Shown here: positions 15,353 to 24,401 of the stretch, piece by piece | Layout of the letters: each line of letters starts with the position of its first letter | Position numbering within the stretch: position 1 is the first letter of the stretch | Source of the DNA: Sphingobacteriaceae bacterium | GTDB lineage: Bacteria; Bacteroidota; Bacteroidia; Sphingobacteriales; Sphingobacteriaceae | Length of the DNA stretch: 47,303 nt | Assembly (NCBI GenBank): GCA_947459195.1 | Contig: CANHCS010000008.1 | Coordinates: 1-47,303 of the forward strand | Reading direction: 5' to 3' | Made by a program: the position numbers and the translations under genes | The notes under the pieces: model-generated | Told to the model about the DNA's origin: nothing | The model's input: the letters and a program-made list of their open reading frames with translations, nothing else | Databases searched by the model: none

Positions 15353-16855
15353 TCAGATTGATTTAAGCAAATAAGAAACCAGCACAATTAATAAGACTGA
15401 TATATAAAAAATTATATATCTAGAATTGATTATTTTATTCTTTTCGGAACCAATAACACATATTGTAAAATACAAAGGTTCAACTACTACTCTATACCTA
15501 CCACCATTTATAAAGTTATACGTGCTTAATGCTAATGTTAAAACTACAAAAAAGACCAACAGTAACCTTAATGCGGTATTAGGGAGAAGTCCCCTGTAAA
15601 ATCTGAATAAGGTTTTTGTGAATACGGGCAATAAAAATAGTATTAGCCATGTACTCATAAGTCTCAATACGTATTCTGGTAATCTAAAATAAGCATTCCA
15701 GTCACTTAGTAATAAGTTTGGCATATTAAAAATTGCTTCCCAATCTGGTATTATAAATGGGAATGGCAGAAGTAACCAAATCAAAAATCTAATAGGGGCA
15801 CCCAAAAGTGTTTTTATAGTTGTATCTGGAGCAAAATAATTTGCAATTGCACTTTTTACCCCTTGATTGTTGGTTATAAGTTCAATCGAGGAATTTCTAA
15901 CTTCAGAAATCTTCTCAAAATCAGTAAAAGCATCATAAAAAGAACTAAAACCTACACTAAACTCTAAAAATGAATATAGCAAAAAGGTTATTAACACTGC
16001 TGAAAGCATTAGGTTAAACTTATTAATATACTTCCATAATATTATAATTGTTGGAATCAATATCAATACAGCTAAATTTGGTCTAACAAACATTACTAAT
16101 ACAAATGCTATCAATAATTTTAATCCTGAATAAGATTTAAATTTGACATTGGGTTGTTTAATTAAGTTAGCCAAAAAGTACAAGAATAAACATATTGTAA
16201 AGATTGTAAGCGATTCTTTACTTGGGGAAGCATCATAATAAATCCCATAAGGCAGCAACATGATAAAAGCTATTCTATTATGTCCTATATCTTTTTCATC
16301 ACTGTAGTATAGTTTTTTTACAGTAGCTCTTAATAATAATGCTGCCCAGAGTATTAGAATGACATTTGTTAAAACAACGTAAAAGATACTCTTTCCAAGA
16401 ATCATATATATCCCATACAAATACGCAATTACACCAAAAGATAACCAAGTAGAAAATAAAAGATCAATAGAATTACTAAATCCATTTTTAGCCATTTCCA
16501 TCGCAGCATAATCATAATAGTTGGCATCTGTAACCAGGGGATCTTGAACAGGAGTTCGAAGTAATCCATTAGCTTCTAATGGAAGTAGCCAGAATAAAGA
16601 AAGAATGATAATTGAAACCACAATTTTAATTGAAAAAACAAGAATCCATAGATTAATATTTTCAATTAATTTTTTCTTACGAAACCATAAAATAGAAGCG
16701 ATTCCAATGGTGTATAAACTAGTGAATATACAAAATGTCCCAGCCTTTGAATGTTCTTCAAATGGCCAATAAAAAATGATAAAAGAAAGAAAAATCCAAC
16801 ATATGAAGGATATTCTAATAAAATCTTTTCTTATTTTAAAATCTGTAAAACCCAA
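15353..16855 (-). CDS. Multi-spanning membrane protein, candidate polysaccharide polymerase (Wzy-like)
   Basis: 500 residues with about eleven hydrophobic segments and a periplasmic-looking stretch between about residues 290 and 370. The start is a TTG codon at 16855, six bases after the stop of the FkbM gene; there is no in-frame ATG before about residue 120, so TTG is the only start that keeps the first membrane helices. It is the only protein in the locus with O-antigen-polymerase-like topology, hence the assignment. Sequence motifs do not prove it: Wzy proteins share almost none. It could alternatively be a membrane glycosyltransferase with an unusual donor. Confidence 0.6.
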   Translation of the reverse strand: MGFTDFKIRKDFIRISFICWIFLSFIIFYWPFEEHSKAGTFCIFTSLYTIGIASILWFRKKKLIENINLWILVFSIKIVVSIIILSLFWLLPLEANGLLRTPVQDPLVTDANYYDYAAMEMAKNGFSNSIDLLFSTWLSFGVIAYLYGIYMILGKSIFYVVLTNVILILWAALLLRATVKKLYYSDEKDIGHNRIAFIMLLPYGIYYDASPSKESLTIFTICLFLYFLANLIKQPNVKFKSYSGLKLLIAFVLVMFVRPNLAVLILIPTIIILWKYINKFNLMLSAVLITFLLYSFLEFSVGFSSFYDAFTDFEKISEVRNSSIELITNNQGVKSAIANYFAPDTTIKTLLGAPIRFLIWLLLPFPFIIPDWEAIFNMPNLLLSDWNAYFRLPEYVLRLMSTWLILFLLPVFTKTLFRFYRGLLPNTALRLLLVFFVVLTLALSTYNFINGGRYRVVVEPLYFTICVIGSEKNKIINSRYIIFYISVLLIVLVSYLLKSI

Positions 16856-16861
16856 TTTGAA

Positions 16862-17596
16862 CTATAAATAAGCACTATTGACATATATGGCGTTTCCAAG
16901 CCAGGGGCCTGTTTTAAAAATTTTATATAAAAAAAACCATTTAGGCCATCGACCAATATCAATAGCCACTCTTTTAAAATTATTTTTTTTTAAGAAATCG
17001 TTAAGATCCCAATACAAGCATTGACCCGAGTACATTTCTCTAAAGCTAATTTCTAGATGCATAATTTTAACATCCTTCAAAATATTAGATGCACCTTGAA
17101 GCGCTAATAGTTCCGCACCCTGTAAATCCATCCAAAGTAAATCTGGAGCATTTCTATGTTCTGCATATTTATTTAAAGTGCTAACCGGAACTTTAATTAA
17201 CTCTTGAACATAGGTTTCTTTTTTATACTTATCACTTGCTTTAAAAATACTTGAGGCACCTGGATTGCCATTGGGATGTGGCGTAATAGTTTTGTTCGTG
17301 TCTATAGGACGAAAATCAATATAACCAACTTGATCTGAAATCGCGAAATCATTAAGAAACCAAGCAAAATTTTCAGATTTTTTGTCTAAATATTTTTCTA
17401 AATTTTGCTTGCAAATCTCCACAGATGGTGGATTACACTCAAAAACATGAATCTCCTTGGCATTTAGATTTTTATAAAGTTCAATACCATCTAAAGCATC
17501 CCTACTACCGCAATCATAAATTGTATTTATGCTTAAGTTATATTTTTTTATATTCTGATATAATTGATTTTTCTCTGTATTAATAATTGAGCTCAT
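16862..17596 (-). CDS. FkbM-family methyltransferase
   Basis: 244 residues. SAM-dependent methyltransferase of the FkbM type: YDCGSRDA (27-34) stands for motif I, EIHVFECNPPSVEICKQNL for motif II, and LLWMDLQGAELLALQGA matches the family signature D-x-x-G-x-E-x-x-x-L-x-G. It would O-methylate a sugar hydroxyl of the repeat unit. Its ATG overlaps the flippase stop by four bases and it is followed by the membrane protein gene after six bases. Confidence 0.87.
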   Translation of the reverse strand: MSSIINTEKNQLYQNIKKYNLSINTIYDCGSRDALDGIELYKNLNAKEIHVFECNPPSVEICKQNLEKYLDKKSENFAWFLNDFAISDQVGYIDFRPIDTNKTITPHPNGNPGASSIFKASDKYKKETYVQELIKVPVSTLNKYAEHRNAPDLLWMDLQGAELLALQGASNILKDVKIMHLEISFREMYSGQCLYWDLNDFLKKNNFKRVAIDIGRWPKWFFLYKIFKTGPWLGNAIYVNSAYL

Positions 17597-19122
17597 TGCA
17601 AATTTATTTTTTTTAAAAAATAGTTAATTAATATTCGAATTTCAGTAACCCCAAGCTGATATAAGCTATATAAGTATATGAAAATTGAAAAAGAGGATAT
17701 CAATATTATGTAGCAATATTTTATCCATAAGTCTATTTTAGGCACCATGTTGTTAGATAGCGTTATTAACATGATGATTATACTTGCAAATACAACTGCA
17801 AAAAATAAATCTTTTATCAAACTATGTTTGATAACATTAGAAAGTTTTTCCTTGAAAATAACTTTTGAAGAGAATAAGAGAGTAAAAATCCAAGTAAGGA
17901 TGTATGCGGTGCAAATACCTTCTAACTTAAATATTGAAGAGAGAATACCACTTGCAAAAATATATATTAAAGTCATTGAAAAACCAATCGCAACAGCAGG
18001 CTTCAGATTATTGGTGATAAATAATACTCTAAATAGTATTGCTGAACATAACATAAAACCCATCCCTATCATGTAATAGGGTATGATAGAGGCTAATTTT
18101 ATAGTATCATTTTCACTGAAGTTACCACCCTGAAAAAGTAATCTAATGATATCTGTGGCGAACATTGAAATAATAACAGCAATGATAATTGAGAATATTA
18201 GCAAGGTTTTTAATATTGAAATAATAATAGAATAAAATTCTTGCATCATTTTAGTTTCAAAATACTCAGTTAATTTAGGTACAAAAACAGTAAAAGGTCC
18301 TGCTATTATTAGACCTCCTACAGCGATAGTAATTCTTTGCCCATAGCTCAGGTATGCTAAGTTAGATTTTCCAAGAAGTGGTGCCCAAAATGAATCTACT
18401 GTTTGATACATAGAAAAACATAGCATTGCAATTGCGGCATATGGCACCCCCTTCAATAAATACAATGCTTTATTTCGATACTCATTAGATTGAATATATT
18501 TAAAATTATTATTTCCTAACATTACCCATGACCAAACCAGAGCGAAAAAAATTCCTATAAATAATCCAATAGCAATAGTAGCAACGCCGAATGTCTGATG
18601 TAAGAAAAGGGTGAACAGAATACTGAAGATAAAAGGCAAAAAACTAAGTAAAATTGGTATATGAAATTGTCTTTTTGCATTAAAATAACAATTTATTACA
18701 GTTAGTAAAACTGACAAAAAAGATACTAACCAAGACAGCAATAAAACTAAATTGTAAGACCTATAGGAATCTAAATTTAACGAATTGTAAAATGTACTAT
18801 CCCAGGAAGATATTGAAATGAATAAAAAGATATACAAAAAAAAACAAACAATAAAGGTCAGGCGCAAAACCGAAAGGCAAAATGGCAGCAGAGAACTTTT
18901 ATCTATTTGGAATTGTTTTACAAAAGCTGGTAGTCCTGAATAATTAAATCCTGAAGCAATAATACCACTGATTAAAGTAGGAATACTTGAGATTGCAATA
19001 TACATATCCAATTCGCCAGAGGCCCCAAAGTATTTTGCAATAAGGACTTGATTTCCAAAACTAATTAAACTTAAAAGCAGTGTAAATACGGAAGCTAAAA
19101 AAGAATCTTTAAATACTTTCAT
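17593..19122 (-). CDS. MurJ-like/Wzx-type lipid-linked oligosaccharide flippase
   Basis: 509 residues with about fourteen membrane helices of the MOP superfamily. The opening (SFGNQVLIAKYFGASGELDMYIAI) and the segment TIAVGGLIIAGPFTVFVPKLTEYF resemble MurJ (MviN) more than classical Wzx. MurJ-like proteins in polysaccharide loci are taken to flip undecaprenyl-linked repeat units across the inner membrane. A second, housekeeping MurJ would be expected elsewhere in the genome. Preceded by an 82-base gap, overlapping the FkbM gene by four bases. Confidence 0.85.
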   Translation of the reverse strand: MKVFKDSFLASVFTLLLSLISFGNQVLIAKYFGASGELDMYIAISSIPTLISGIIASGFNYSGLPAFVKQFQIDKSSLLPFCLSVLRLTFIVCFFLYIFLFISISSWDSTFYNSLNLDSYRSYNLVLLLSWLVSFLSVLLTVINCYFNAKRQFHIPILLSFLPFIFSILFTLFLHQTFGVATIAIGLFIGIFFALVWSWVMLGNNNFKYIQSNEYRNKALYLLKGVPYAAIAMLCFSMYQTVDSFWAPLLGKSNLAYLSYGQRITIAVGGLIIAGPFTVFVPKLTEYFETKMMQEFYSIIISILKTLLIFSIIIAVIISMFATDIIRLLFQGGNFSENDTIKLASIIPYYMIGMGFMLCSAILFRVLFITNNLKPAVAIGFSMTLIYIFASGILSSIFKLEGICTAYILTWIFTLLFSSKVIFKEKLSNVIKHSLIKDLFFAVVFASIIIMLITLSNNMVPKIDLWIKYCYIILISSFSIFIYLYSLYQLGVTEIRILINYFLKKINLQ

Positions 19123-19204
19123 ATTTTAATTGTAATCAGAAGTCGACTATAGAACATAAGCAGCAAAAGAATCTAATGTATTTTAAAATATAATGATTAA
19201 ATCT

Positions 19205-20074
19205 TTAAGAATAATTATGATATGATACAGAAAGAGCTCTTTCATTCAGCTTATTATTTTCGATATAATTATTAAATTTCAAATTATAATTAAACCAATA
19301 CTGTGGAATATATTTTAATTCTACAGACTGACTTACAAATTGGGCATATAATTCGTATTCTGATACATAATTATCAAACTTATTAGCAGCATTTAGAAAT
19401 GAATAATACCATTTACAACCATGCTTCTTTTCGAGCAAATCCGTTAAAGACTGCAGATGATTAACATTAAAGATTTGATGATGTGATATAAAACTGAAGG
19501 GATAAAAATTATACCTGTCCAGTAAAAATTTATTTGACATTCTATAATAAAAGTGAAACTCGTCTGAAAAAAATAATATTATAGATCCATCGTTTTTACA
19601 AAAAAATTGTTCTTTAGCTAAGACTGTGTCTGCATCCATCACTAATACATACTGTTTTATACCCAATATATTGAAGCAATTTAATTTAATTAATTGCTGT
19701 TTTAACCAACCAATGCGGGAATCAGATTTAGTATAGCTCGAGATTTCTCCCGAATTAAGGGGAGAAATCTCATCTTCAGATATAAAATTCAAGTTGTTTT
19801 CCTTGCAAAAAGCAATAATCAAGTCATTATTTGGGGCAACGATATATATATTTGATACAGGATTCAATGAATATTTGAGAATAGATTTAATACTCCTTGA
19901 AGCAATAGCAAGATCCTTTTCTAACAGCGGCATAAGCACGTCTATCTCGGGATAAATTTCCCGCGAATCAGAAGAAGTATTGTATTGCTTGAATAAAAAC
20001 CATAGCCTCATTTTAATTTCTTTTGAAATTTTATGAACAAGTTGATCAATAAATTTTAAAATGACGTGGTTCAA
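19205..20074 (-). CDS. DUF6492-like putative glycosyltransferase
   Basis: 289 residues from a TTG at 20074; an in-frame ATG at 20011 would shorten it by 21 residues and leave a 68-base gap, so the start is uncertain. A nucleotide-sugar transferase-like core is visible: PEIDVLMPLLEKDL, then GWLKQQLIKL (122-131), then YVLVMDADTV with a DxD motif (147-149) for metal-nucleotide binding, and a later FISHHQIF segment. These match the DUF6492 pattern in capsule loci. No signal peptide; a GT-A fold at the cytoplasmic face is likely. Sugar unknown. Confidence 0.72.
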   Translation of the reverse strand: MNHVILKFIDQLVHKISKEIKMRLWFLFKQYNTSSDSREIYPEIDVLMPLLEKDLAIASRSIKSILKYSLNPVSNIYIVAPNNDLIIAFCKENNLNFISEDEISPLNSGEISSYTKSDSRIGWLKQQLIKLNCFNILGIKQYVLVMDADTVLAKEQFFCKNDGSIILFFSDEFHFYYRMSNKFLLDRYNFYPFSFISHHQIFNVNHLQSLTDLLEKKHGCKWYYSFLNAANKFDNYVSEYELYAQFVSQSVELKYIPQYWFNYNLKFNNYIENNKLNERALSVSYHNYS

Positions 20075-20079
20075 GGGTA

Positions 20080-21639
20080 TTAATTATAAGTTTTAGACTC
20101 TGCAATCTCTACAAATGACAGGGGATATATATAATCTGTATAAAATTTTTTATCTGGTAGAAGCGTGAAGTTTTCATCAAATTCAGAATTAAACAATCTT
20201 CTAAATGTATTCACAGGGGAAGTATATCTTGAGAAGTCCGCTTTAATATCACTAGAATATATTGCATTAAAATTGCCATAATATGCTTTTGCCCAATCTT
20301 CGTCCATATTATAATTTCCATTGGGTGGAATTTCTCTTGTACCATGATCACCCTGTAGTATGATAATCTTGCTCCTACCATTTTTGTTGTTAATCAACTG
20401 ATTTAACACGGGAACAATCTTTTTATTGATGAATTTTAGTTGATTTAGAAAAGCCATTCTCCTCATGGGGCTCTTATCATCAACAAAAACCTCTTCTCCG
20501 CCTTGTCCGAAAATATATGGCGAATGAGGACACATTATATGCGCAATCACAAATTTTTTATCAATCTGCCTACTAAGCAAAGGCAGTCGATCTAAAGTAT
20601 AATAAATCCGTTTCCTGTAGATTTTAGAAGAAATGGATTGGATTTTATCAGCAAATGGAAAAATGATGGAACTATTGATAAAAAGCAAAAAGAAATCGTT
20701 ATCAGGAGAGGTTTGATAATTGATAGTATTAGTTCTATTCTCTACCTTCAAAAAAAAATCTTGCGAACTTTTATTAATTGGTTCAGGGAATATTCCTCCT
20801 TCAAAAACATAATAATTATAACCCCGGTTTTTTAGATAGATAGATGCCTGATTTTTGAGTAATGTTTCATCTAAATAAGCTTTGGTAAGCCCAGTTAATT
20901 TAGCTCCATTTTTCTTGTGGATATATTGCAAATTAAGTACGGAGTTTAAAGCTAAATATGTTATTGGATAATTAGATTGTGACTCATTAAAGACTTGAAA
21001 TCCTAGCTCTTTCAATTTATTTACAAATGTAGTATTGTCAAAACTCCAGTACTTCTTCAATACTTCATTAGAGGGGTACATATCTAATACTATATAATAG
21101 ATATCTGGATCATTATCTTGAGCTGCTACAGTTTTTATTGGATTTAACTTTTGCTGATTTTGCTTATTAATCGATTGCCTGAGGTATTCTAATGAAATAA
21201 TACCAAAAGGCGTAAGGTTGAGAAAAATCAGAAAATTTAGTACTAAACCAGTGGCAGTTCTATTTTGTATACTATGAACTAAATAAATAACTACTAACGA
21301 AAGGATTAAGTATAATGGTAGTAGATACCTGTTTTTTATCAAACCTGTCAAATATGGCATTTGACTTAATATCGAAAAAATATGACCATAGGTAAATAAC
21401 AAAATACAGAGCAAGGGTATAACAATATAAAGGTTTCTGATACTGAACTTAAATACACTAAGGCTTTTAAAAAACAGAAAACTTAAAAAAGCTATTCCTC
21501 CAATAATTATAAAGGGTAAAATAGTTTGCTTGAAAAGTAACTTGTCATAATTGACCTGGTAGAGATAAGAAACCGGGTATGCAGAAAGTAAAACAGCCAA
21601 TGAGGCTTCTATAATTATTTTTTTAAGCTTTTCGCTCAT
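20080..21639 (-). CDS. Sulfatase/alkaline-phosphatase-fold membrane protein
   Basis: 519 residues: five hydrophobic helices in the first 150 residues, then a large extracytoplasmic domain of alkaline phosphatase/sulfatase fold. Metal-site segments: DIYYIVLDMYPS (first Asp), SNYPITYLALNSVLN (nucleophile region, Ser or Thr candidate), HIMCPHSPY and LQGDHGTRE (Asp-His). The architecture is that of LtaS, EptA or OpgB type phosphotransferases, which move a phospho-alcohol from a phospholipid to a glycan at the outer face of the inner membrane. It overlaps the upstream methyltransferase gene by 17 bases, so the two are probably made and used together. Likely role: phospho-substituent addition to the polysaccharide, substrate unknown. 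Confidence 0.8.
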   Translation of the reverse strand: MSEKLKKIIIEASLAVLLSAYPVSYLYQVNYDKLLFKQTILPFIIIGGIAFLSFLFFKSLSVFKFSIRNLYIVIPLLCILLFTYGHIFSILSQMPYLTGLIKNRYLLPLYLILSLVVIYLVHSIQNRTATGLVLNFLIFLNLTPFGIISLEYLRQSINKQNQQKLNPIKTVAAQDNDPDIYYIVLDMYPSNEVLKKYWSFDNTTFVNKLKELGFQVFNESQSNYPITYLALNSVLNLQYIHKKNGAKLTGLTKAYLDETLLKNQASIYLKNRGYNYYVFEGGIFPEPINKSSQDFFLKVENRTNTINYQTSPDNDFFLLFINSSIIFPFADKIQSISSKIYRKRIYYTLDRLPLLSRQIDKKFVIAHIMCPHSPYIFGQGGEEVFVDDKSPMRRMAFLNQLKFINKKIVPVLNQLINNKNGRSKIIILQGDHGTREIPPNGNYNMDEDWAKAYYGNFNAIYSSDIKADFSRYTSPVNTFRRLFNSEFDENFTLLPDKKFYTDYIYPLSFVEIAESKTYN

Positions 21640-22978
21640 ACAAGTAGATTAGCCTTTTGTTTCCAGTAATTTCTTCAACAGCTTTCATCGTGTAGAACCG
21701 ATCAAAAGCTTTAAGAAACGATTCCTGGCAATAATTTTTAAACTGATGGGGTTTATTCTGTGCAATTTGCTGCACTTTTTCATCATCTGGCAATGGAAAT
21801 TCTATAATTAAGTATTTACCCATTTTAGCCAATAAAGCTGCTATTTTCTCAAAAGGGATATCATGTGTGATGAACAAATGATGAATAAGAGCTAAAGCTA
21901 ATATCAGATCGGCATTTACTCGTTCCAGAAATGATTTTCTTTCCTGATTTCCATAACCTATAGCCGGAGTAGGGTTAACAAAATTGAGATGAATTGTCTG
22001 AACATTTTCTACAGACTGCTCCTTGGAAAACAAATAGTTTAGATCTACAGCTTTTTCATCATAGTCTGTTGAGAGAATAAAACTGGCTTGATCTTTTAGT
22101 AATCTGGAGTAACGGCCATCGTTAGCTCCTAAATCTAAGATAGAATTAACATTTAGTTGCTCCGTCCATAAACTCACAATTCTCTCTTTCTGGACCCCAT
22201 CATATTTAGAATAATTGGTTTGGGTGTAATAATTTGACCATTCTGTTTGGCCACTCTTCCAGTTTAATTGTTTTATGGTATTTAATAAATGTTCTTGAAT
22301 AGCCAGCAATTTTGCCTTTGGTTGTTTGTAAGTGCTACCCACCCCAAACTTAGCTTTAAGGCCGATGGCATTTAACCATATATGCAGAAATAGTCCAGAA
22401 TTAAACAACGAAGCTTTTGGCAACATTTTTTTACAAAACTCTATTGGAATTCCGTCTAAGTTTGACAATAAAAATTGTTTAAAGCGGATATCGGTATAGC
22501 TGCAAAGTGCTAATGGGGCAATGAAATGTCTGCAGAACTGCTGATATGCATGCCATGTCTTCCCTTCTTCATAGATCTCAAATGAGGCTGTATCAATAAA
22601 AATTGGGCGATTGCCACTAAATTGAACATTGAAAGCACTTGCATCTTTAAGTATCATACCATATGTCAAAGAAATTTTATTTATTTCCAAAGTTAGTATA
22701 GCGGCATCTTTTAACTGATTAAACGACCATTCGTAGGGATAGCTAATAAATGGTATTTCTTCAGGTATCAGCTCCAATGGGTAACTAGAATTAATGTTAC
22801 TAGGTTGTTCATAATGCCTAACAATCAGTTTTTTTTCAGCTAAACAATCATACAAACCCGATTTTATAAATTTTTCATAATGGGGCAAATAATCTCGGTG
22901 AAGCAATCGTTTTACCCTACCTTCTTCATATCCCACTGTCGAATGGTTGTCTCTAAATGATGCACCTTCAATAATCAT
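21623..22978 (-). CDS. SAM-dependent methyltransferase with kinase-like N-terminal half (NoeA-like)
   Basis: 451 residues. The C-terminal half is a class I methyltransferase with motif I ILDLGANDGRY (280-290), an acidic second strand (ILSTDYDEKAV) and DLILALALIHHL (motif IV region). The N-terminal half contains LKDASAFNVQF (110-120) followed by IFIDTASFE (127-135), spaced like the catalytic D-x4-N loop and metal-binding Asp of kinase-fold enzymes. Similar two-part proteins have been annotated as nodulation protein NoeA-like. It overlaps the sulfatase-fold gene by 17 bases and follows the 52-residue membrane protein by eight. Substrate unknown. Confidence 0.75.
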   Translation of the reverse strand: MIIEGASFRDNHSTVGYEEGRVKRLLHRDYLPHYEKFIKSGLYDCLAEKKLIVRHYEQPSNINSSYPLELIPEEIPFISYPYEWSFNQLKDAAILTLEINKISLTYGMILKDASAFNVQFSGNRPIFIDTASFEIYEEGKTWHAYQQFCRHFIAPLALCSYTDIRFKQFLLSNLDGIPIEFCKKMLPKASLFNSGLFLHIWLNAIGLKAKFGVGSTYKQPKAKLLAIQEHLLNTIKQLNWKSGQTEWSNYYTQTNYSKYDGVQKERIVSLWTEQLNVNSILDLGANDGRYSRLLKDQASFILSTDYDEKAVDLNYLFSKEQSVENVQTIHLNFVNPTPAIGYGNQERKSFLERVNADLILALALIHHLFITHDIPFEKIAALLAKMGKYLIIEFPLPDDEKVQQIAQNKPHQFKNYCQESFLKAFDRFYTMKAVEEITGNKRLIYLYERKA

Positions 22979-22986
22979 CCTAAAAA

Positions 22987-23145
22987 CTATTCTTTTTTGA
23001 ATATGCGTTTAAAAATGCTAATGACATATTTTTTAATCCTTGACCAAAAAACAAGGGTACTGGCCAAACCTGCAATAATCATCTGAATCAGTATGCTACC
23101 AGAACCTGAATCAATGTATAATAAACTTAATGAAGTTGAAATCAT
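22987..23145 (-). CDS. Small membrane protein with YIDSGSGS motif
   Basis: 52 residues, ATG at 23145, TAG at 22989-22987. It reads as a short N-terminus with LLYIDSGSGS (8-17), one membrane helix (about 18-34) and a strongly basic C-terminus (RIKKYVISIFKRIFKKE, from residue 36). The YIDxGxGS-plus-helix pattern recurs in small proteins of capsule and O-antigen loci that I recall from other bacteria; their function is not known. It lies eight bases before the NoeA-like gene and 46 bases after gmd, so it belongs to the operon. It is short enough to be missed by automatic annotation. Confidence 0.78.
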   Translation of the reverse strand: MISTSLSLLYIDSGSGSILIQMIIAGLASTLVFWSRIKKYVISIFKRIFKKE

Positions 23146-23191
23146 ATTTAATTAATAAGATTTTTAAACAAAGAGCACATTTTCTAAATAA

Positions 23192-24253
23192 CTAGCTTTG
23201 CAATGATATCAAATCGCTTTGAACCATTTCATTTACTAAATCATCGAGACTATATATAGGCGACCAATCTAAAATATTTTTAGCTTTAGTTGCATCACCA
23301 ATTAATAAATCGACCTCTGTCGGACGATAATATTTAGGATCAACTTTAACCACTACCTTTCCTAGTTCTAATTTATATAAGCCAGAATTTTTTTTCACAT
23401 AACCCTCTTCTGAATCATTTTGACCTCTGAACTCCAGCTCAACACCAATTTCAGCAAAACTCATTTTCACAAAATCACGAATTGTTGTGGTTATACCTGT
23501 GGCAAGCACAAAATCCTCTGGTTTATCTTGCTGTAATATCAGATACATCCCTTCAACATAATCTTTAGCATGTCCCCAATCACGTTTTGCATTCAAATTA
23601 CCCAAGTATAGACAATCTTGTAAGCCTAGAGCAATCCGAGCAGTCGCCATGGTAATTTTACGCGTTACAAATGTTTCTCCTCTTTGAGGAGATTCATGAT
23701 TAAACAAAATACCGTTACAGGCAAACATGTTATACGCTTCTCGGTAATTTACAGTAATCCAGTAGGCATATAATTTTGCGACAGCATAAGGAGAACGGGG
23801 ATAAAATGGCGTAGTTTCAGATTGTGGCACTGCCTGGACTAAACCATAAAGTTCAGACGTGGAAGCTTGATATATTTTAGTTTTCTGTGTCAATCCTAGT
23901 AATCTTACAGCCTCTAAAATCCTTAAAGTTCCTAAACCATCTGCATTAGCCGTGTACTCAGGGGTCTCAAAACTAACATGGACATGACTCATGGCGGCCA
24001 AATTATAAATCTCATCAGGTTGAACTTCCTGAATGATTCTTATTAGATTGGTCGAATCCGTTAAATCACCATAATGTAAATAAAAATTTCTGTGAGATTG
24101 GTGTGGATCTTGATATAAATGATCTATTCTTTGCGTGTTGAAAGATGAACTTCTTCTTTTGATTCCATGTACCTCATAGCCCTTATTTAAAAGAAATTCT
24201 GCTAAATAAGCTCCATCTTGTCCTGTTACCCCTGTAATTATAGCCTTTTTCAA
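23192..24253 (-). CDS. gmd: GDP-mannose 4,6-dehydratase
   Basis: 353 residues from a TTG at 24253, which gives the family's normal start ([20 protein letters not shown]). The frame is open to an ATG at 24310, but the extra 19 residues would be translated from a terminator-like hairpin and match no relative. Extended SDR fold: GVTGQDG Rossmann motif, [15 protein letters not shown], catalytic STSELYG and YAVAK. It converts GDP-mannose to GDP-4-keto-6-deoxymannose, precursor of GDP-fucose, rhamnose, perosamine or colitose. A GT11 fucosyltransferase is in the same locus, but no GDP-fucose synthase gene (fcl) is in the window. First gene after the hairpin and the start of the A+T-rich part. Confidence 0.95.
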   Translation of the reverse strand: MKKAIITGVTGQDGAYLAEFLLNKGYEVHGIKRRSSSFNTQRIDHLYQDPHQSHRNFYLHYGDLTDSTNLIRIIQEVQPDEIYNLAAMSHVHVSFETPEYTANADGLGTLRILEAVRLLGLTQKTKIYQASTSELYGLVQAVPQSETTPFYPRSPYAVAKLYAYWITVNYREAYNMFACNGILFNHESPQRGETFVTRKITMATARIALGLQDCLYLGNLNAKRDWGHAKDYVEGMYLILQQDKPEDFVLATGITTTIRDFVKMSFAEIGVELEFRGQNDSEEGYVKKNSGLYKLELGKVVVKVDPKYYRPTEVDLLIGDATKAKNILDWSPIYSLDDLVNEMVQSDLISLQS

Positions 24254-24278
24254 AATTTTTAGAAGGATTATATTAGTT

Positions 24279-24303
24279 AAAAAAATGCGCACCAAAAGCG
24301 CAT
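24279..24303 (-). terminator. Terminator-like hairpin between capD-like gene and gmd
   Basis: On the minus strand ATGCGC (24303-24298) and GCGCAT (24290-24285) form a six-base-pair stem with a seven-base loop, followed by TTTTTT (24284-24279). This is a standard intrinsic terminator shape, placed inside the long polysaccharide transcript, 26 bases before the gmd start. With an UpxY-type antiterminator encoded at the head of the locus, it may be a regulated stop. Confidence 0.7.
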
Positions 24304-24353
24304 ATGACATTTATTATCGTTGATTTTAATTAAGCTGAAACCAGTGATTGATT

Positions 24354-24367
24354 GATTTACGTAAATC
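24354..24367. promoter_or_regulatory. Perfect 14-bp palindrome in the capD-gmd gap
   Basis: GATTTAC-GTAAATC, a perfect inverted repeat without spacer, in the 148-base gap between the capD-like gene and gmd, upstream of the terminator-like hairpin. It could bind a dimeric regulator. No -7 box was found next to it. Confidence 0.4.
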
Positions 24368-24401
24368 CACCAATACCTTTAATTTTTCTAGACCACACCA
24401 A

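Noticed and set aside
24254-24310. ATG at 24310 as gmd start
   Set aside because: The extra residues are encoded by a terminator-like hairpin and its T-run; the TTG at 24253 gives the exact family N-terminus.
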